From positions 1 to 6,167 of the forward strand of contig CAITZE010000031.1 of NCBI GenBank assembly GCA_903896775.1: a stretch of 6,167 nucleotides of DNA, read 5' to 3'. Shown here piece after piece: positions 1-6,167 of this stretch. The notes under the pieces were generated by a model that was not told where the DNA came from, did not search any database, and worked only from the letters and a program-made list of their open reading frames with translations. The translations under genes and the position numbers were made by a program. This DNA comes from an uncultured bacterium. GTDB taxonomy: Bacteria > Pseudomonadota > Alphaproteobacteria > Rhodospirillales > Rhodospirillaceae. The stretch's first letter is position 1. Every line of letters begins with the position of its first letter.

Positions 1-1436
1 GCGACGTTGGCCGCGATCATGAACTCTTCGATCAGCTTGTGACTATCGTAGCGCGCGCGAGGTTCGACGCCGAGGATTTTGCCTTCGCGGTCGACAATGA
101 TTTTGCGCTCGATCAGATCAAGCTCCAGCGTGCCGCGTTTCGAGCGCGCATCTTCCAAAGCCGCATAAGCGCCGTAAAGCGGATTGATGACGCGCTCCAT
201 AAGCGGCGCAGTAATGGCATCGGGCGCGCCGTCGCGAGCCGCTTGCACTTGCGTGTAGGTCAGTCGCGCTTCGGAACGCATGAGGCCGCGAATGATTTTA
301 TGACGCAGCAATTTGCCTTGGGCGTTGATCCACATATGGGCGGCCAGCACAGGGCGGTCTTCGTGGGGCTTCAGCGAGCACCAGCCGTTGGATAACTCTT
401 CCGGCAACATCGGCACAACGCGGTCCGGGAAATAGACCGAGTTGCCGCGCACATAGGCATCGCGGTCCAGGGCGTCGCCCGCACGCACGTACCAGGCGAC
501 ATCGGCGATGGCGACGAGCAAATGCCAGCCGCCTTCATTGTTGGCATCGGTATCGGGTTCGGCGAAGACAGCGTCGTCGAAGTCTCGGGCGTCTTCACCG
601 TCGATGGTCACGAGCGGGATTTGGCGTAAATCAACACGGTCGCCGAGCGGGGCGGCTTTGGCGGCAGCAGCTTGGGCGACGGCATCATCACTGAAGGTAT
701 GGGGGATGCCTTGCGCATGGATGGCGATGAGACTGAGGTTCTTGCTCGCGTTCATTGGGCCGAGGCGTTCGATGACACGCGCGCGCTGCGGTCCGTAACG
801 CGGCACATCGAAAACTTCTACGGAGACCAAATCGCCGGGAAGTGCCGGTCCAACGTCGCTGCGCGCGATGATGACCTCATGGCGGTATTTTTTATCGACC
901 GGTTTGAGGCGGCCGATGTCGCCATCGGGCTGATAAACGCCGAGCAGGCGTGTCGGCGCTTCGGCGAGCCTCTTGATGGGTCGCGCTTCATAAGTGTCAT
1001 CACCGGCAGGGAGAATCTTTGCCAGTACGCGATCGCCAACGCCGACGGTGAGCGGTTTGTATTTGCCTTTGGCCTGGCTACGCGCTTTGGGCTGTACGAC
1101 AAGGATCACCGGCGGCGGTGCGTCGGAGTCCCACTTCGCGGGTTTCGCGAACAGATCACCGTCGCGGTCGGTGTGCGTGATGTCGATGACTTCGACCGGC
1201 GGTAGTGCGCCGGGGCGGCCAACGCGGCGTTTCTCGCCGGGTTCGACATCGCCGTCTTGTTTCAGGGTTTTTAGCAGGGCCTTGAGGGCGATCTTCGCCG
1301 GGCCGGTGATGTTGAAGGCGCGTGCGATCTCGCGCTTGCCGACTTGGGTTTTGGAATCGCGGATAAACGCAAGGATCTCGTCCTTGCTGGGTAGTTCTAT
1401 CGTAATAGGAGTCTTCTTTTTCTTATAAGGTTGCAT
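1..1436 (-). CDS. rnr: Ribonuclease R, N-terminal 478 codons (3' end beyond the window)
   Basis: This is a 3'-5' exoribonuclease of the RNB (RNase II) family that degrades structured RNA in the cytoplasm. The frame is open from the ATG at 1436-1434 to the window edge, giving 478 complete codons. A Lys-rich start (MQPYKKKK) leads into a winged-helix segment at about residues 15-65 (GKREIARAF), then two cold-shock-like OB regions at roughly 75-240. The RNB domain starts near 265. The motif IDGEDARDFDDA places the metal-binding aspartates at D279, D285, D287 and D288, matching the four-Asp pattern of E. coli RNase R. Later RNB motifs include RGNSVYFPDRVVPMLPEELSN (Y335 in it) and IEEFMIAANV at the edge. 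The rest of RNB and the S1 domain must lie outside. An in-frame TGA at 1451-1449 rules out an earlier start. The ribosome binding site is weak: the nearest AGGGA lies 16 bases upstream. RNase II is the alternative, but the helix-turn-helix N-terminus favours RNase R. Confidence 0.95.
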   Translation of the reverse strand, partial: MQPYKKKKTPITIELPSKDEILAFIRDSKTQVGKREIARAFNITGPAKIALKALLKTLKQDGDVEPGEKRRVGRPGALPPVEVIDITHTDRDGDLFAKPAKWDSDAPPPVILVVQPKARSQAKGKYKPLTVGVGDRVLAKILPAGDDTYEARPIKRLAEAPTRLLGVYQPDGDIGRLKPVDKKYRHEVIIARSDVGPALPGDLVSVEVFDVPRYGPQRARVIERLGPMNASKNLSLIAIHAQGIPHTFSDDAVAQAAAAKAAPLGDRVDLRQIPLVTIDGEDARDFDDAVFAEPDTDANNEGGWHLLVAIADVAWYVRAGDALDRDAYVRGNSVYFPDRVVPMLPEELSNGWCSLKPHEDRPVLAAHMWINAQGKLLRHKIIRGLMRSEARLTYTQVQAARDGAPDAITAPLMERVINPLYGAYAALEDARSKRGTLELDLIERKIIVDREGKILGVEPRARYDSHKLIEEFMIAANV

Positions 1437-1459
1437 GCACGTATATTGTCATTCCCTAC

Positions 1460-1478
1460 GCGCGCGGTAAACGCGCGC
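1460..1478. other. Perfect GC hairpin in the rnr leader
   Basis: A 7-base stem, gcgcgcg at 1460-1466 paired with cgcgcgc at 1472-1478, encloses a 5-base loop (1467-1471). It lies 24 bases upstream of the rnr ATG. It would form in RNA or DNA of either strand. No T-run follows it on the minus strand, so it does not look like a terminator. It could stabilise the message, block processing or be part of a dispersed repeat; the sequence does not decide. Confidence 0.55.
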
Positions 1479-1559
1479 AATATAAAAAGCGAGCGCATGA
1501 AGCGAGTGCGGGAAATCTACCGTATCGAAGTGCACGGTGGGAGTTTTGCTGAGAGGTTG

Positions 1560-1581
1560 ATCCCCCGCTTTCGTGGGGGAT
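1560..1581 (-). other. Stable hairpin with GAAA loop just after topA
   Basis: Eleven bases after the topA stop, the minus-strand RNA can pair AUCCCCC with GGGGGAU over 7 pairs. An A/C mismatch and one C-G pair then close a GAAA tetraloop. The plus-strand version has a G-U wobble at the mismatch position and a UUUC loop. There is no downstream T-run, so it is not a standard intrinsic terminator. It could protect the 3' end of a topA message from exonucleases or mark a processing point, or be one half of the repeat spanning the gap. Confidence 0.55.
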
Positions 1582-1591
1582 GACAAAAGTA

Positions 1592-4357
1592 TTACTCAGC
1601 GGCGGCTTTCGTCGTTTTGGCGCGACTCTTGGCGGTCTTAGGCGCGGCCTTCTTGACAGCTTTTGCTGCCTTGGCGGCTTTCTCGACCGTCGCGCCGGCT
1701 TTAGCCATCTTGCTTTTCGGTGCTTTTACCGCAGCACCGCCCTTGGCGGCTTTTGCTATCAACAGGGCAACGGCTGAGTCGACGCTGAGCGTTGCGGCGT
1801 CCACATCCTTGGGCAGTGTCGCGCGGATTTGACCGTGCTGTACGTAAGCGCCAAAGCGACCCGAGCGCAACGTAATGGCGCGTCCGTCTTCGGGGTGATT
1901 GCCGATATTCTTGGCACCGGCTCCGCCACCGCGCTTGGCCGCGCGTTCTTTGCCTTCGGCCAGCACGATAACCGCGCGGTTCAGGCCGATTTCCAGAACG
2001 TCGTCGTCCTTGGGCAGCGACTGATAGCGCGGGCCGACCTTCAGGTAAGGCCCGAAGCGGCCAATACCGGCCAGAATCATTTCGCCGCTTTCGGGCTCGA
2101 CGCCGATCTCGCGCGGCAGCGATAACAGTTTTAGTGCGCGTTCCAAATCGACATCGGCGATTTGGGTGCCTTTGGGCAGCGACGCACGTTTGGGTTTGTC
2201 CTTGGGCGCGGCCTTCTTCTTGCGCTTCTTTTTGCCGTCGGGGCCGACTTCCTCGGCCACCGGAGCAGGTACTGGCGCGGGCAGAACTTCTTCGCCGCCC
2301 AATTGCACGTAAGGACCATAGGGGCCAACGCGCAAGGTGATCTTGAGACCGGTCTTGGGGTCCAGGCCGAGTTCCTTGGGGCCGTCCAGCACTTCGCCGG
2401 CGCCGGGCTCCGGCGCGCCAAGCGGGCGCGTGTAGCGGCACTCGGGATATTTGCTGCAGCCGATGAACGAGCCGAACTTGCCGAACTTCAACCCAATGCG
2501 GCCATCAGCGCAGGCTGGGCATTTGCGGGGGTTGCTGCCGTCGGCCTTTACCGGGAACAGGTGCGGCTCGAGCAAGCTGTCGAGCGCATCGATCACAGCC
2601 GTGCGTGTCAGGTCTTTGGTACCGTCGATGGCAACGATGAAGTCGCGCCAGAAATCGGCGAGGACTTTTTTCCAGTCCAGATTACCGCTGGAAATTTCGT
2701 CGAGCTGGTTTTCCAGATCGGCGGTGAAATTGTATTCGACATAACGGCCGAAGAAGCTCTCCAGGAAGGCGATAACCACACGACCGCGGTCTTCAGGGAT
2801 GAAGCGGCGGTTGTCCATGCGGACATATTTGCGGTCTTGCAGCACCTGGATGATGGAGGCGTAGGTCGACGGACGGCCAATGCCTTTTTCTTCCAGCGAT
2901 TTGACGAGGCTAGCTTCCGAGTAGCGCGGCGGCGGCTGCGTGAAATGCTGTTCGGGCGTAACAGTGCCGACATCGAGCTTCTGGCCTTCGGTGACGACCG
3001 GCAGTAAGTTGCCCATGGCTTCTTCGTCTTCGGCGCCAGCTTCGCCTGGCGCAGCGGCAGCCGCAGCGGCGGTATCGTCGTAAACTTCCATGTAGCCTTT
3101 GAAGACGATAGTCGAGCCGCTTGAGCGCAATTGAGTTTGTTGATCGGCGGTCGACGAAATCACCGACACCTGATCGAGCACGGCGGATTCCATCTGGCTC
3201 GCCATCGTGCGCTTCCAGATCAGTTCATAGAGCTTCAATTGGTCGGCGGACAGATACGGCGCAACGCTGTCGGGCGTGCGGTTCGCATCGGTCGGGCGAA
3301 TGGCTTCGTGCGCTTCCTGCGCATTCTTGGCTTTGCTTTTGTAGACGCGCGGCGCTTCGGGCACGAATTTCGCGCCGTAACGTTCGCCAATCAGTTTGCG
3401 CACGGAGGTGATGGCTTCACCGTCCATCTGCACGCCGTCGGTACGCATATAAGTGATAAGACCCACAGTTTCGCCGCCGATCTCGAAGCCTTCATAGAGC
3501 TTCTGGGCAATGTCCATGGTCTGGCGCGCCGAGAAATAAAGCCGGCGCGAGGCGTCCTGCTGCAAGGTCGAGGTCGTGAAGGGCGCATAGGGGCGGCGCT
3601 GTTTGGTTTTCTTCTCGACGGAAGTCACCGTGAACTTGCCGTTGCGCACAGCCGTCGCGGCCCGTTCGGCGATCTCGCCGTTGTTGAGATCGAATTTGTC
3701 GAGTTTCTTGCCTTCGAAATGCGTCAGGCGCGCAGCGAACTTCTCGGCCTTGGCCGTGTTCATATCCGCGCCGACCGTCCAATATTCCTCGGCGATGAAC
3801 TTCTCGATTTCGGCTTCGCGGTCGCAGATCAGCCGCAAAGCGACGGACTGAACGCGGCCGGCGGACTTTGATCCGGGCAATTTGCGCCACAGCACCGGCG
3901 AGAGCGTAAAGCCCACGAGATAATCGAGCGCGCGGCGGGCGAGGTACGCATCCACCAGCTGCTGATCGACATCGCGCGGATGCTGCATGGCTTCCAGCAC
4001 GGCATTTTTGGTGATGGCGTTGAAGGTCACGCGTTTGACCGGCATGCCTTTCAGGGCTTTGCGGCGCTCGAGTTCGTCCTGAACGTGCCAGGAAATGGCT
4101 TCACCCTCGCGGTCCGGGTCGGTTGCGAGAATGACGCCGTCGGCGCCCTTCAAGGCATCGAGGATTTCTTTAATGTGCTTCTGCGAGCCGGCGTCCACTT
4201 CCCAATCCATGGCGAAGTCTTCATCGGGGCGGACAGAGCCGTCTTTGGGCGGCAGATCGCGGATGTGCCCATAGGACGCCAACACCTTAAAACCATCCCC
4301 AAGATACTTGTTGATGGTCTTGGCTTTGGCCGGGGATTCGACGATCACGACCTTCAT
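1592..4357 (-). CDS. topA: DNA topoisomerase I (type IA), complete, 921 residues
   Basis: This enzyme relaxes negatively supercoiled DNA by cutting one strand through a 5'-phosphotyrosine link. The Toprim domain opens the protein: VESPAKAKTI at 6-15 (E7) and TDPDREGEAISWH at 79-91, with metal-binding D80, D82 and E84. The active-site tyrosine is Y303 in ITYMRTD. Other family motifs are HEAIRPTD (350-357) and GIGRPSTYASII (492-503). One C4 zinc finger follows, with C613, C616, C634 and C640, then about three C-terminal Toprim-repeat modules (near 664-690, 735-785 and 823-850). E. coli TopA (865 residues) has more zinc fingers; one finger plus these modules is usual for alphaproteobacteria. Low-complexity parts are an Ala run with acidic stretch (429-447), a basic insert (708-724) and a Lys/Ala tail (about 867-921). 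The ATG has a well-placed AGGA. It probably shares transcripts with dprA, perhaps with extra promoter input. Confidence 0.98.
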   Translation of the reverse strand: MKVVIVESPAKAKTINKYLGDGFKVLASYGHIRDLPPKDGSVRPDEDFAMDWEVDAGSQKHIKEILDALKGADGVILATDPDREGEAISWHVQDELERRKALKGMPVKRVTFNAITKNAVLEAMQHPRDVDQQLVDAYLARRALDYLVGFTLSPVLWRKLPGSKSAGRVQSVALRLICDREAEIEKFIAEEYWTVGADMNTAKAEKFAARLTHFEGKKLDKFDLNNGEIAERAATAVRNGKFTVTSVEKKTKQRRPYAPFTTSTLQQDASRRLYFSARQTMDIAQKLYEGFEIGGETVGLITYMRTDGVQMDGEAITSVRKLIGERYGAKFVPEAPRVYKSKAKNAQEAHEAIRPTDANRTPDSVAPYLSADQLKLYELIWKRTMASQMESAVLDQVSVISSTADQQTQLRSSGSTIVFKGYMEVYDDTAAAAAAAPGEAGAEDEEAMGNLLPVVTEGQKLDVGTVTPEQHFTQPPPRYSEASLVKSLEEKGIGRPSTYASIIQVLQDRKYVRMDNRRFIPEDRGRVVIAFLESFFGRYVEYNFTADLENQLDEISSGNLDWKKVLADFWRDFIVAIDGTKDLTRTAVIDALDSLLEPHLFPVKADGSNPRKCPACADGRIGLKFGKFGSFIGCSKYPECRYTRPLGAPEPGAGEVLDGPKELGLDPKTGLKITLRVGPYGPYVQLGGEEVLPAPVPAPVAEEVGPDGKKKRKKKAAPKDKPKRASLPKGTQIADVDLERALKLLSLPREIGVEPESGEMILAGIGRFGPYLKVGPRYQSLPKDDDVLEIGLNRAVIVLAEGKERAAKRGGGAGAKNIGNHPEDGRAITLRSGRFGAYVQHGQIRATLPKDVDAATLSVDSAVALLIAKAAKGGAAVKAPKSKMAKAGATVEKAAKAAKAVKKAAPKTAKSRAKTTKAAAE

Positions 4358-4364
4358 TTAGGCG

Positions 4365-4368
4365 TCCT
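4365..4368 (-). promoter_or_regulatory. topA ribosome binding site
   Basis: The minus strand reads AGGA at 4368-4365, leaving 7 bases before the ATG at 4357-4355. The conserved Toprim motif begins at residue 6, so this start leaves only a short N-terminus, as expected for TopA. Confidence 0.7.
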
Positions 4369-4394
4369 ACTTTATATTCATTCCGCGTGCCAAA

Positions 4395-4408
4395 CCCAGC
4401 CGGCTGGG
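4395..4408. promoter_or_regulatory. Perfect 14-base palindrome upstream of topA
   Basis: CCCAGCCGGCTGGG is its own reverse complement and lies 37 bases upstream of the topA ATG. As RNA it can form a 5-pair stem around a CCGG loop, followed on the minus strand by only TTT. As DNA it has the symmetry of a dimeric-regulator site. Which, if either, applies cannot be read from the sequence; chance occurrence in GC-rich DNA is possible. Confidence 0.4.
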
Positions 4409-4463
4409 CCGCATTCGGGGGTGCTTTTTGGCCTGTGGATTTTGCTGTTAGCGCGGAAAAGTT

Positions 4464-4500
4464 AAAAAATTCAAACCGTTCCGACTAATGCCACACGGTT
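4464..4500 (-). terminator. Weak terminator-like hairpin at the dprA stop
   Basis: On the minus strand AACCGT (4500-4495) pairs with ACGGTT (4479-4474) around a 15-base loop, and a run of six T follows at 4469-4464. The stem overlaps the last dprA codons and lies next to its stop. A 6-pair stem with a long loop is weak, so it would at most cause partial termination before topA. Confidence 0.25.
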
Positions 4501-5595
4501 GCCAGGCAACCTCTCGAGCCGCCCCGCCAACTCTAATTCAAGGAGAACGGAGGCCAGGACAGCGGCTGACACTTGGCATTGCCTCATTACTTCGTCAACA
4601 GCAGCCGGGGTGGTACCCAGGGCCGCCTCGATCCTGAGACGTATAGAGGGGTCAATATTTTCGTCAATAATTTCAGCAACTTGAGAAGTTTTCGGAAGCT
4701 TTGAAGAAAAATGTGTGGTTGATACCCGTAATAAGGGTAATTCAGATAAAATATCATCTGCAGATTGGATTAAGGTCGCGCCGTCCCGAATCAGGCCGTT
4801 CGGGCCATGAGCGCGCGGGTCCAAGGGCGAGCCCGGCACAGCAAAAACCTCGCGCCCCTGGTCAGCGGCATAGCGCGCGGTGATGAGCGAGCCCGAGCGC
4901 GGCGTTGCCTCAACGACCACCACCCCGCGCGCCGCACCGGAGATAATGCGGTTACGGCGCGGAAATAAAGACGCCTGCGGTTCGGTCCCCGGCGGCATTT
5001 CAGAAATCACCGCGCCGGTCTCGGCGATGCGGGCATAAAGCTCGCGGTGCTCCGGCGGATAGATCACATCGGTCCCGCCGGCTAAGACAGCGACGGTGGT
5101 GCCATTTGTCAGCGCGCCTTCATGGGCCGCGCCGTCGATGCCGCGCGCCATACCGGAAATCACGCCGTAACCGGCCTTGGCCAAATCCGCACTGAGGACC
5201 TTCGCGAACTTTCGTCCATTCACGGTCGCGTTGCGTGCACCGACAACGGCGATCAAAGGTGTAGCGAGAATATCGAGGTTGCCTTTGACCAGCAGCAAGG
5301 GTGCAGGATCATCGAGCGCGGCCAGCGGCTGCGGATACCGTGGGTCGGTGAAAGGCAGATAGCGCAAGCCGGCTTTGGTCGCTGCTTCGAATTCACGCTC
5401 AGCGACGGCGGGCTGCGGAACGTCGCCTTGCTTGCGTATGCCCCAATCGGCTTGTCGCGCGATGACTTCATGAGCCGCGCCAAAGCGGACGAGTAATTGT
5501 TTGAAAGTTTTCGCGCCGATGCCGGGCGAGCCCGCGAGCCTGATCCAATCGATCACGTCTTCGTAAGACAACTCTGCGGGTGCCGGAGTTGACAT
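4471..5595 (-). CDS. dprA: DNA-processing protein DprA, complete, 374 residues
   Basis: DprA (Smf) binds incoming single-stranded DNA in the cytoplasm and helps load RecA during natural transformation; it is also widespread in species not known to be transformable. An N-terminal helical region carries a helix-hairpin-helix-like segment (AGSPGIGAKTFKQLLVRFG, about 21-39). The Rossmann-like core runs from about 80 to 285 with VGARNATVNG (118-127), SGMARGIDGAAH (147-158), FPRRNRIISG (211-220) and SGSLITARYAADQG (234-247). A linker (about 286-315) leads to a C-terminal winged-helix domain (about 316-371). Length and domain order match the full-length family, with no break. The start ATG lies 9 bases after the plsY stop with AAGGG in front. 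The linker region is strikingly AT-rich compared with the rest of the gene and holds a promoter-like sequence. Whether the host is transformable cannot be judged here. Confidence 0.96.
   Translation of the reverse strand: MSTPAPAELSYEDVIDWIRLAGSPGIGAKTFKQLLVRFGAAHEVIARQADWGIRKQGDVPQPAVAEREFEAATKAGLRYLPFTDPRYPQPLAALDDPAPLLLVKGNLDILATPLIAVVGARNATVNGRKFAKVLSADLAKAGYGVISGMARGIDGAAHEGALTNGTTVAVLAGGTDVIYPPEHRELYARIAETGAVISEMPPGTEPQASLFPRRNRIISGAARGVVVVEATPRSGSLITARYAADQGREVFAVPGSPLDPRAHGPNGLIRDGATLIQSADDILSELPLLRVSTTHFSSKLPKTSQVAEIIDENIDPSIRLRIEAALGTTPAAVDEVMRQCQVSAAVLASVLLELELAGRLERLPGNRVALVGTV
4640..4667 (-). promoter_or_regulatory. Candidate sigma70-type promoter inside dprA, facing topA
   Basis: On the minus strand TTGACG (4667-4662) and TATACG (4645-4640) are separated by 16 bases. 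They match the -35 consensus at 5 of 6 and the -10 consensus at 4 of 6 positions. The site is at the low-coordinate edge of an AT-rich island and would start a transcript about 275 bases upstream of the topA ATG. It is also protein-coding sequence (IDENIDPSIR of DprA), so a chance match is quite possible. Confidence 0.3.
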
Positions 5596-5600
5596 GAGAA

Positions 5601-5605
5601 CCCTT
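5601..5605 (-). promoter_or_regulatory. dprA ribosome binding site overlapping the plsY stop
   Basis: The minus strand reads AAGGG at 5605-5601, 5 bases before the dprA ATG (5595-5593). Its first A is the last base of the plsY TAA (5607-5605). This arrangement suggests that ribosomes finishing plsY help translation of dprA. Confidence 0.6.
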
Positions 5606-6167
5606 TAGGCTGGCGTGCTCGAAGGTTTGCTCTTGGCGCCGATGCGCGGCTCTTCACCTTTCAGCAGGCGACGCAAGTTGGCGGCATGCCTGATCCAACC
5701 CAGCGCACCCAATGCGGCAAAGGCAATGGCTTCATTGAAATGCCCGGTCATCAAAGCATAGACCGGTGCGAGGGCGAGACCTACCAGCGCGGCCAAGGAA
5801 GAGATCCGAAAGATCACGGCGGTCGCGAGCCATGTCAGGCAAGCCATCACGCCGATCACAGGCGCTGCGGCAATCATGAGGCCGAAAGTCGTGGCGACAC
5901 CTTTGCCACCTTTGAAGTTCAGCCAGACCGGAAAATTGTGGCCCAGCACAGCGGCGGCACCAGCCACGAGCGACAACGGAATGGCATCGGCGCCAAAGAA
6001 TGCTTTCACCAATAGAACCGCCAAAGCGCCTTTCCCACCGTCGAGAACGAGCGTGGCGAAGGCGAGGCCTTTGTTGCCTGTGCGCAAGACATTGGTAGCG
6101 CCGATATTACCCGATCCAATCGCACGAATATCGCCAATGCCGGCCATGCGTGTAAGCACGAGGCCAA
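5605..6167 (-). CDS. plsY: Glycerol-3-phosphate acyltransferase PlsY (5' end beyond the window)
   Basis: PlsY is an inner-membrane enzyme that moves an acyl chain from acyl-phosphate (made by PlsX) to position 1 of glycerol-3-phosphate, giving lysophosphatidic acid in phospholipid synthesis. The frame is open at the window edge, with 186 complete codons visible. Counting from the GTG at 6159-6157, conserved motifs are GSGNIGATNVLR (15-26) and GHNFPVWLNFKGGKGVAT (73-90), which include the glycine-rich substrate-binding loops. Hydrophobic segments lie near 33-52, 60-75, 88-118, 122-137 and 141-155, followed by a basic tail (HAANLRRLLKGEEPRIG). That GTG is probably not the true start: family members have about 15-25 more residues, including a first membrane helix, before this LTR(M/L)AG segment. 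The stop is 9 bases before dprA. The family identity is secure. Confidence 0.95.
   Translation of the reverse strand, partial: GLVLTRMAGIGDIRAIGSGNIGATNVLRTGNKGLAFATLVLDGGKGALAVLLVKAFFGADAIPLSLVAGAAAVLGHNFPVWLNFKGGKGVATTFGLMIAAAPVIGVMACLTWLATAVIFRISSLAALVGLALAPVYALMTGHFNEAIAFAALGALGWIRHAANLRRLLKGEEPRIGAKSKPSSTPA

Larger units (their letters stand above)
1446..1586. repeat. Possible small dispersed repeat bounded by inverted 11-base ends
   Basis: The plus strand reads TTGTCATTCCC at 1446-1456, and the reverse complement of 1576-1586 reads TTGTCATCCCC, identical at 10 of 11 bases. The 141-base interval nearly fills the intergenic gap and encloses both hairpins. GTCATTCCC/GTCATCCCC followed by a GC-rich palindrome resembles extragenic palindromic repeats seen in many proteobacterial genomes. 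That the interval is a unit is an inference: one copy in one window cannot prove repetition, and the outer ends may simply belong to two separate repeat copies. Confidence 0.35.
1437..1591. other. topA-rnr intergenic region
   Basis: This 155-base gap follows the topA stop and precedes the rnr start. I see no protein or tRNA-like gene in it. It contains two hairpins (1460-1478 and 1560-1581) and an outer inverted pair at 1446-1456 and 1576-1586. It also has a short imperfect direct repeat, gcgagcgc at 1489-1496 and gcgagtgc at 1502-1509. No hairpin is followed by a T-run on the minus strand, so no clear intrinsic terminator separates topA from rnr. I found no convincing promoter for rnr; a TATATT at 1484-1479 on the minus strand lacks a matching -35 sequence. 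Confidence 0.7.

Noticed and set aside
39..598. Short open frames on both strands near the window start
   Set aside because: They overlap the RNB catalytic region of rnr, which runs unbroken in one minus-strand frame to base 3; these are shadows.
672..1205. 177-codon open frame on the plus strand
   Set aside because: It is antisense to rnr, whose frame is continuous here and carries the cold-shock and RNB regions.
1701..2441. 246-codon open frame on the minus strand, Arg-rich
   Set aside because: It is an offset reading frame of the topA C-terminus on the same strand. The Arg-rich low-complexity product is typical of a shifted frame in GC-rich coding DNA.
2162..3007. 281-codon open frame on the plus strand
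   Set aside because: It lies wholly inside topA, antisense to it. Long opposite-strand frames are common in GC-rich genes, and the protein shows no family motif. topA has every expected motif in this stretch.
3131..3871. 246-codon open frame on the plus strand
   Set aside because: It is antisense to the conserved TopA core, including the active-site region. It has no recognisable domain and its composition follows the topA codon pattern.
4722..4739. TACCC/GGGTA hairpin inside dprA
   Set aside because: Only five pairs with a 7-base loop, inside coding sequence and with no adjacent T-run; expected by chance.
1..6167. Search for a novel system: mobile element genes, CRISPR repeats, toxin-antitoxin pairs, defence genes, tRNA or riboswitch
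   Set aside because: All long frames are explained by four well-known housekeeping genes and the gaps total under 280 bases. No evenly spaced repeats, integrase-like motifs or tRNA-like folds were seen, so no new system can be claimed.

Overview
The window is a compact, GC-rich stretch of bacterial chromosome with every recognisable gene on the minus strand. In the direction of transcription the order is plsY (5' end outside the window), dprA, topA, rnr (3' end outside the window). This order and the protein features point to an alphaproteobacterium: TopA has a single C4 zinc finger, repeated C-terminal modules and a Lys/Ala-rich tail, and RNase R begins with a winged-helix 'GKREIARAF' segment. 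The genus cannot be fixed from sequence alone.

Layout from high to low coordinates. 5605-6167 encodes most of PlsY, the membrane acyl-phosphate:glycerol-3-phosphate acyltransferase. Only 9 bases separate it from dprA (4471-5595), whose ribosome binding site overlaps the plsY stop, so the two are probably translated from one message. A 113-base gap (4358-4470) holds a weak terminator-like hairpin at the dprA stop, a perfect 14-base palindrome and a good topA ribosome binding site. topA (1592-4357) encodes a complete 921-residue type IA topoisomerase. A 155-base gap (1437-1591) follows, with two hairpins and an inverted pair of TTGTCAT(T/C)CCC sequences that look like a small dispersed repeat. 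rnr (1-1436) supplies the first 478 codons of RNase R, including the four RNB catalytic aspartates.

The genes share no single pathway. PlsY acts in phospholipid synthesis, DprA in handling incoming single-stranded DNA, TopA in relaxing negative supercoils and RNase R in degrading structured RNA. They look like a conserved housekeeping cluster, probably co-transcribed at least in part. An AT-rich island in the dprA linker contains a sigma70-like sequence that could give topA its own promoter.

I found no mobile genes, CRISPR array, RNA gene, defence system or clearly new system. The points worth checking are small non-coding structures around topA and unusual composition inside dprA and topA.
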